Below the pieces are notes generated by a model, which saw nothing but the letters and a program-made list of their open reading frames with translations, was not told the origin of the DNA and did no database searches. Shown here one piece after another: positions 59,749-64,000 of a DNA stretch of 64,000 nt. Position 1 is the stretch's first letter, and each line of letters starts with the position of its first letter. Both the position numbers and the translations under genes were made by a program. This DNA comes from Clostridia bacterium (lineage in GTDB: Bacteria; Bacillota; Clostridia; Oscillospirales; CAG-272), in the NCBI GenBank assembly GCA_017447775.1, contig JAFSMU010000012.1, positions 1-64,000 on the forward strand, read 5' to 3'.

Positions 59749-59931
59749 ATGAACGAAAAACAGTTAATTCTCGAAGCCATGAAAAAAGCAGGCGAGCCTA
59801 TTTCCGCAGGAAAGGTCGCCGAGCTTACGGGGCTTGATCGCAAGGTTGTCGACAAGGCGTTTGCGGAAATGAAAAAAGACGGTTCCATTGTGTCTCCCGT
59901 GAGATGCAAATGGGAGCCTGCGGAAAAATAG
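59749..59931 (+). CDS. Small winged-helix DNA-binding protein
   Basis: The 60-residue product is almost entirely a winged helix: NEKQLILEAMKKAGEPISAGKVAELTGLDRKVVDKAFAEMKKDGSI is the helical part (given here as family evidence for positions 2-47) and VSPVRCKWEPAEK the wing with one Cys. AAGAGGTG lies 6 bases before the ATG. It follows the ferritin-like gene by 14 bases and is probably cotranscribed. It may sense iron or redox state via Cys54, but this is unproven. Confidence 0.8.
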   Translation: MNEKQLILEAMKKAGEPISAGKVAELTGLDRKVVDKAFAEMKKDGSIVSPVRCKWEPAEK

Positions 59932-59945
59932 TCGGTATAATAAGC

Positions 59946-59974
59946 AAAAAAGAGCGGCGGCGCCGCTCTTTTTT
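59946..59974. terminator. Bidirectional terminator
   Basis: AAAAAAGAGCGGC-GGC-GCCGCTCTTTTTT between the small wHTH gene and convergent pullulanase gene. Confidence 0.85.
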
Positions 59975-59976
59975 AT

Positions 59977-62649
59977 TTACTTTGCTTTGACGAAAAGTAT
60001 TCCCTTGCCCGGGACGCTCACAACGCCCGAAACGACGCCGCTCCCGTTTAGATCGACATCGCCGCCGCTGACAAGCACGCTAAACTCGCCGCCGCCAAGG
60101 TCATAGCTCATCTCATCCGCGCTCGGATTTATCACCGCCACGGCAACGGTCTTTTCGCCGTCAACGTAGCGCAAAGCGATCGAATTGTCCGAGCGTATCT
60201 CGCACTCTATATCCGCGCTGAAAATTATTGCGTTTTCCTTTCTCATTTTGATCAGCGCGCGGTAAAAATCGCGCATTTCGGCACAAAGCGAGCCGTCTTT
60301 AAGCGCCTCCCAGTCGAGATTGTTCACCTCGTCGGATGACGCGTAGCTGTTGGTGTCGCCCTGCTTTGTGCGAAGCATCTCCTCGCCCGCGAGGAAAAAC
60401 GGCGTTCCCTTTGATATCATCAGTATCGACGCGCCGAGGCGGTTCATCAAAAACCGCTCCTCATCCGAGGCGTCGGGGACAGACGCATACAGCTTATCCC
60501 AAAGCGTATTGTTGTCGTGGCAGGACATATAGTTTATTATCATATCGTCAGAAACGCCCCAGCTTACGACAGCGTTCCGCTTGCCGCCCGACAGCTCAAA
60601 GTTTCTTATGCCGCCGTATATGCCGAATGCCACCTTGCCGGCGTTGCTCGCGTTTTGCGCGCCGCTGATGTAGCCCTTGTCCTTTTGATCGAACACGCTT
60701 CCTTTAAGCCCGTCGCGGATAGCGTCGTTGAACACCGCCACAGAGCCGATGGCGTCGCCCGTCGGTTTGATCTGCGAAATATTCGCCTGCGTTGCGCGCA
60801 GATTCTCGCGCAAGGTAGACGTGCCGCCTGTCCACCCCTCACCGTAGATCATCGCTTTGGGGTTGATGGTATGAACGGCGCGCTCGACGTTTTGCATAGT
60901 GTCGATATCGTGCAGCGCCATAAGGTCAAAGCGGAAGCCGTCGATGTGGTATTCCTCCGCCCAGTAAGATACGGAGTCTACCATATATTTTGAAAACATT
61001 TTTCTTTCGGACGCCGTTTCGTTGCCGCAGCCGGAGCCGTTTGAAGGCGCGCCCATGCCGTCGTAGCGGTAGTAGTAATACGGCACGATCTTGTTCAGAT
61101 TCGAGTTTATATCGTAGGTATGATTATACACAACGTCCATAATAACGCCGATGCCGTTTGCGTGAAGCGACTGCACAAGCCGTTTCAGCTCGTTTATGCG
61201 GACCTCGCCGTGATACGGGTCCGTCGAATAGCTGCCCTCGGGCGCGTTGTAGTTTTTCGGATCGTACCCCCAGTTGAAGAGCGCGCCGCTGCCGCTCTCG
61301 TCAACCGTCGCAAAGTCGTATATCGGCTGAAAATGAACGTGCGTTATGCCGAGGTCGACAAGGTAATCGATGCCGACGGGCTGCCCGCTCGAATTTTTAA
61401 GTCCCGTTTCGGTAAACGCGAGGTACTTGCCCTTGTATGCGCTCCCCTCTATCTTGTTTGAAAAGTCGCGCACGTGCACTTCCCAGATCACAGCGTCGCC
61501 GTATGAGTCGATATCCTGATAGAACGTGTCGCTATCAAACCCTTCGGGATCGGTCAGGTCAAGATCGACGACCATTCCCCGCTCCCCGTTGAGTCCGACG
61601 GCGCGCGCATAAGGATCGACCGCCGTCTGAGTGCCGAGCGCCGTCGTCACGGTGTAAGTGTAGTACGTTCCGTGGCCGCACTGCACCGTCGCGCTCCATA
61701 CGCCGCGCTCGCCCTTTTCCATTTCTATATTCGAGTAAGCGTCAACGCCGTTGCCCGCGCTGTAAAGGTCGAGGACGACTTTGCTCGCCGTCGGCGCCCA
61801 GAGCTTGAACGTCGCCGCGCCGTCCGAAAGAGTTACGCCGAGGTCGTTTCCGTCATACGTGTATTTTGAAACAAACGCCTCGCTGTCAAAAATCTTTGTC
61901 GGCACAGCCGGGAGCGTGCCGTACCCGTCAAGGCTGACGGTGTAGCTCTCGCACGGGTCTATCGGCTCCGAAAGCGTTATAACGCCAAGCGCCACGTTGT
62001 TGTTAAGGCTCGATAATGAAGCTATCGGTATATTTCTCCCGCCCTGCTCGACCTTTATCTGATCGAGCGACGTAAACTTCGCGGCGGGGGTGATGCTGTA
62101 TTGTATCTTGTCGGTGTCCGTTATCGCCGCTATATTGAATTTTCTGAGTTGAGTCAACGTTTTGCCTCCGTCACTGCTGTAATACTGGCCGCCGTCGCCG
62201 CCTTTGAGGTATATTTCCGTGCTTTTGCCCGTGATGACGGCAAACCTGTCGTCCTCATAGTCCTTGGTCGCATTGCCCCAGCTCGTGCCGCCGGGATCGG
62301 AGCAGTTCTTGCGGACGATGAACCCCACTTCTCCCACGCTCTCGGGAACGTTGATGATCACCTTCGCGCCGTATTCACACTCATGGAACACGTACCCGCG
62401 CCCGTCCCCGCCGGGAAACCATATCCACATATCGCACTTTGAATAGTCGACGTAGTTTGCGTGCCAGAAGAACGTAAGCTGATTTTTGCCCTCCTCAGGC
62501 TCAAGCGTGTAATCGGCATACGTCGGCGTCGCCTCCGTCGGAGCTATCGTCGACGTGGATCCCGACGTGTCCGCATTGCTCGACGCGCACCCGCAAAGCA
62601 TCGCCGCGATAAGCAAAAGGCTTATCGAAAGAGTCAGCAGCTTTTTCAT
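59977..62649 (-). CDS. pulA: Type I pullulanase lipoprotein
   Basis: The 890-residue protein begins with a lipoprotein signal (LTLSISLLLIAAMLCGC, lipobox LCGC). A pullulanase-associated CBM41-like region with FFWHANYVDYSKCDMWIW comes next, then a CBM48-like segment (AATFKLWAPTASKVVLDLYS), then a GH13 barrel. The barrel has GVIMDVVYNHTYD, DGFRFDLMALHD (nucleophile Asp), MIYGEGWTGG (acid/base Glu) and NYMSCHDNNTLWDKL. YNHTYDI and FRFDLMA are signatures of type I pullulanases that cut alpha-1,6 links in pullulan and starch. It should act at the cell surface. The start at 62649 follows GGAGG; a longer frame starts in the promoter. Confidence 0.92.
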   Translation of the reverse strand: MKKLLTLSISLLLIAAMLCGCASSNADTSGSTSTIAPTEATPTYADYTLEPEEGKNQLTFFWHANYVDYSKCDMWIWFPGGDGRGYVFHECEYGAKVIINVPESVGEVGFIVRKNCSDPGGTSWGNATKDYEDDRFAVITGKSTEIYLKGGDGGQYYSSDGGKTLTQLRKFNIAAITDTDKIQYSITPAAKFTSLDQIKVEQGGRNIPIASLSSLNNNVALGVITLSEPIDPCESYTVSLDGYGTLPAVPTKIFDSEAFVSKYTYDGNDLGVTLSDGAATFKLWAPTASKVVLDLYSAGNGVDAYSNIEMEKGERGVWSATVQCGHGTYYTYTVTTALGTQTAVDPYARAVGLNGERGMVVDLDLTDPEGFDSDTFYQDIDSYGDAVIWEVHVRDFSNKIEGSAYKGKYLAFTETGLKNSSGQPVGIDYLVDLGITHVHFQPIYDFATVDESGSGALFNWGYDPKNYNAPEGSYSTDPYHGEVRINELKRLVQSLHANGIGVIMDVVYNHTYDINSNLNKIVPYYYYRYDGMGAPSNGSGCGNETASERKMFSKYMVDSVSYWAEEYHIDGFRFDLMALHDIDTMQNVERAVHTINPKAMIYGEGWTGGTSTLRENLRATQANISQIKPTGDAIGSVAVFNDAIRDGLKGSVFDQKDKGYISGAQNASNAGKVAFGIYGGIRNFELSGGKRNAVVSWGVSDDMIINYMSCHDNNTLWDKLYASVPDASDEERFLMNRLGASILMISKGTPFFLAGEEMLRTKQGDTNSYASSDEVNNLDWEALKDGSLCAEMRDFYRALIKMRKENAIIFSADIECEIRSDNSIALRYVDGEKTVAVAVINPSADEMSYDLGGGEFSVLVSGGDVDLNGSGVVSGVVSVPGKGILFVKAK

Positions 62650-62686
62650 TTTGACCTCCGAAAAATGTATTTTGTCCTCTGCTTTC

Positions 62687-62715
62687 ATTATAAGGTACGT
62701 GCGCGCGCTTGTCAA
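62687..62715 (-). promoter_or_regulatory. Promoter of pulA
   Basis: The minus strand shows TTGACA (62715-62710), 17 bp, TATAAT (62692-62687), a full consensus. Confidence 0.85.
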
Positions 62716-62793
62716 GAGGAAAAGACGCGCCGCCGCTTTGTCGCATTTGACGATATATTTGCTTGTTTCGGGCGATATTTCATCATTTTTTAT

Positions 62794-62822
62794 TTGACAA
62801 CGGCAATACTTTGTGCTATAAT
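62794..62822 (+). promoter_or_regulatory. Perfect consensus promoter of ygjV-nicotinamidase operon
   Basis: TTGACA (62794-62799), 17 bp, TATAAT (62817-62822). Confidence 0.85.
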
Positions 62823-62857
62823 TCGATTTGTATATTTTTATGCACAAAAGGTATTAA

Positions 62858-63928
62858 ATGGAAATTGTCGGGCAAATAATCGGCGGCGTCGGCATCGCCG
62901 TAAATATGCTGACGCTTCAGCAAAAAACGCGGCGCGCTCTGCTTATATGCAAGCTTGTGGCCGATATACTTTGGTTTGCACACTATATGCTTATCGGCGC
63001 GTACTCGGGCGCGGGGATATGCGTTGTCGCCGTGTTCCGCGAGCTGATCTTTATTCAGCGAAGGAATAAAAAATGGGCGGACAGCATTGTCTGGCCGATA
63101 ATCTTCATTTGCGCGGTGATAGCTTCGGGAATAATCACATGGCGCGGCGCGATAAGTTTGCTTCCGACGTTTGCCTCGTCGCTTTCGGTCATCCTGTTCT
63201 GGATAGGCATACCGAAAATATCGCGCAGGTTTGCCTTTTCCACCTGCGCCGCAATGCTGACATACGATATTTTAAGCGGCTCGATATCGGGAATAATAAA
63301 CGAGTGTCTGGCGCTTGTGTCCGCATTTGTCGGCATGGTAAGGCTTGATATAAAAAAGAAAAAATCCGCCGAGGGCGGAATATATACGGAGGAAAAAATG
63401 AAAAAACTGCTCGTTGTGGTAGATATGCAAAAGGACTTCATCGACGGCGCGCTCGGCACGCCCGAGGCTTTGAAGATCGTCGATAAAGTCGGCGCGCTTA
63501 TCAAAAACTTTGACGGCGACGTCGTATTCACGCGCGACACGCACACCGCCGAATATCTTGGCACGCAGGAGGGCAAAAACCTGCCCGTTGTTCACTGCGT
63601 CAAAGGCACGCCGGGCTGGGAGATCTCGCCCGCGCTTGACACCGACGGCAAAAAAATATTCGACAAGCCGACGTTTGGCTCGACCGAGCTTGGCGAGTTT
63701 GTGCGCCGCGGCGGATATGACAAGGTGGAGCTTTGCGGCCTTTGTACCGACATTTGCGTCATTTCAAACGCGATGGTGATAAAGGCTTTCGCGCCCGAGG
63801 CCGAGGTAAACGTCATTGCGGACTGCTCGGCGGGCGTAACGCCGGCGCAGCACGACGCGGCGCTTGACGCGCTCGCCCCATGCCAGATCAAAGTAACGGG
63901 GCGCGGGCTTGAACCTTGGAGGGAGTGA
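62858..63928 (+). CDS. YgjV-like membrane domain fused in frame to nicotinamidase/isochorismatase domain
   Basis: Residues 1-170 form a YgjV-type membrane protein (EIVGQIIGGVGIAVNMLTLQQKT, ICKLVADILWFAHYMLIGAY, SSLSVILFWIGIPKISR). Residues 181-356 are a cysteine hydrolase: KLLVVVDMQKDFIDGALGT (catalytic Asp), PVVHCVKGTPGWEI (Lys region), KVELCGLCTDICVISNAM (catalytic Cys). There is no stop between them. However, GGAGG at 63389 and ATG at 63398 look like an ordinary gene start for the second domain, so both a fusion and a free enzyme could be made. A TCCGCC-GAG-GGCGGA hairpin lies just before it. The enzyme deamidates nicotinamide to nicotinate for the next gene product. Confidence 0.8.
   Translation: MEIVGQIIGGVGIAVNMLTLQQKTRRALLICKLVADILWFAHYMLIGAYSGAGICVVAVFRELIFIQRRNKKWADSIVWPIIFICAVIASGIITWRGAISLLPTFASSLSVILFWIGIPKISRRFAFSTCAAMLTYDILSGSISGIINECLALVSAFVGMVRLDIKKKKSAEGGIYTEEKMKKLLVVVDMQKDFIDGALGTPEALKIVDKVGALIKNFDGDVVFTRDTHTAEYLGTQEGKNLPVVHCVKGTPGWEISPALDTDGKKIFDKPTFGSTELGEFVRRGGYDKVELCGLCTDICVISNAMVIKAFAPEAEVNVIADCSAGVTPAQHDAALDALAPCQIKVTGRGLEPWRE
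63365..63400 (+). promoter_or_regulatory. Internal hairpin, ribosome site and start at fusion junction
   Basis: TCCGCC-GAG-GGCGGA (63365-63379), then GGAGG (63388-63392) and ATG (63398-63400) in frame. This could start an independent nicotinamidase of 176 residues (63398-63928). Confidence 0.6.
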
Positions 63929-64000
63929 TGATCATGCAGCAAGACAAACGCAACATCACAATGGTGATGGACCTTTATGAAATGACGATGGCAAACGGCT
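63928..64000 (+). CDS. pncB: Nicotinate phosphoribosyltransferase, N-terminal part (runs off the window)
   Basis: From ATG 63928 or 63934 (GGAGGGAG upstream) the reading frame gives RNITMVMDLYEMTMANG. That is the N-terminal signature of nicotinate phosphoribosyltransferase (TDLYELTMANGY in relatives). The gene continues past position 64000. It turns nicotinate made by the preceding nicotinamidase into NaMN for NAD salvage. The first ATG overlaps the upstream stop. Confidence 0.82.
   Translation, partial: MIMQQDKRNITMVMDLYEMTMANG

Noticed and set aside
62650-62847. N-terminal extension of the pullulanase ORF
   Set aside because: It crosses the consensus promoter at 62687-62715; the lipoprotein signal begins at 62649 after GGAGG.

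Overview
The window looks like a chromosomal segment of a Gram-positive, low-to-mid GC Clostridia-type gut bacterium. The basis is gene content, lipoprotein signals and almost textbook sigma-A promoters: TTGACA or TTGCAA, 16-17 bp, TATAAT, seen at more than twenty sites. There are also strong GGAGG ribosome sites, a lysine (L-box) riboswitch, a tmRNA whose tag ends in NDKKELAMAA, and typical Firmicutes families (AddA, Rrf2/NifS/NifU, BMP-type nucleoside ABC transporter, type I pullulanase). No prophage, transposase, CRISPR array or tRNA gene was seen. Genus-level assignment cannot be made from this sequence alone.

Layout. At 1-200 is the leader and promoter of a minus-strand rRNA operon whose 16S gene lies outside the window. 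0.3-8.8 kb is a glycan-use region: a GH2 glycosidase, an ArsR-type regulator with a Pro/Ala/Lys-rich tail, ThuA and Gfo/Idh proteins, and a GH78 alpha-L-rhamnosidase-like enzyme. 9-18 kb holds an ECF sigma factor fused to a large C-terminal domain, a MATE exporter, a GNAT enzyme, the Rrf2-NifS-NifU iron-sulfur operon and several membrane proteins. 18.3-19.4 kb holds a metallo-beta-lactamase-fold hydrolase preceded by two 99-bp copies of its own start region, each encoding a 24-residue micro-ORF. 19.5-29.9 kb is a nucleoside salvage block: tdk, deoC, deoD, a phosphopentomutase-cytidine deaminase fusion, a BMP nucleoside ABC transporter and pyrimidine-nucleoside phosphorylase. 29.9-31.9 kb is a NhaC-family transporter behind a lysine riboswitch. 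32-37.8 kb is a GGDEF protein and an amino-sugar operon (nagB, nagA, two Gfo/Idh proteins). 37.8-43.4 kb holds YjjG, a compositionally odd GNAT gene, a GMP synthase lacking its glutaminase domain, an N-acetylneuraminate lyase-like operon and a Fur-family regulator with a metal-exporter-like protein. 43.5-45.1 kb is a second sigma fusion. 45-51 kb holds pnp, rpsO, fba, an acyl-ACP thioesterase and an ASKHA ferredoxin protein. 51-57.7 kb holds addA, small proteins and an M6 metalloprotease. 57.8-58.5 kb is the tmRNA gene followed by a duplicated and partly decayed 3' end. 58.5-64 kb is a TetR/ferritin/small wHTH cluster, a lipoprotein pullulanase, and a YgjV-nicotinamidase fusion running into nicotinate phosphoribosyltransferase.

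How the genes work together. The window is rich in scavenging: plant and host glycans (GH2, GH78, pullulanase), amino sugars and sialic acid (NagA/B, NanA-like), nucleosides (deo/BMP block), lysine and nicotinamide. Housekeeping functions (pnp, rpsO, fba, addA, tmRNA, Fe-S assembly) are interleaved.

Most unusual observations: (1) two paralogous sigma-factor/sensor fusions, both with a Shine-Dalgarno and ATG embedded exactly at the domain junction, so a free C-terminal protein could also be made; (2) the tandem micro-ORFs MKFKYLGTAA..., whose differences from each other and from the downstream gene are all synonymous over the first ten codons; (3) the 82-bp perfect repeat and tRNA-like fragments downstream of ssrA, which look like integration or excision scars; (4) the DeoB-Cdd and YgjV-nicotinamidase fusions; (5) a recurrent palindrome ATACAAATGTAT placed in AT-rich islands inside GC-rich genes.
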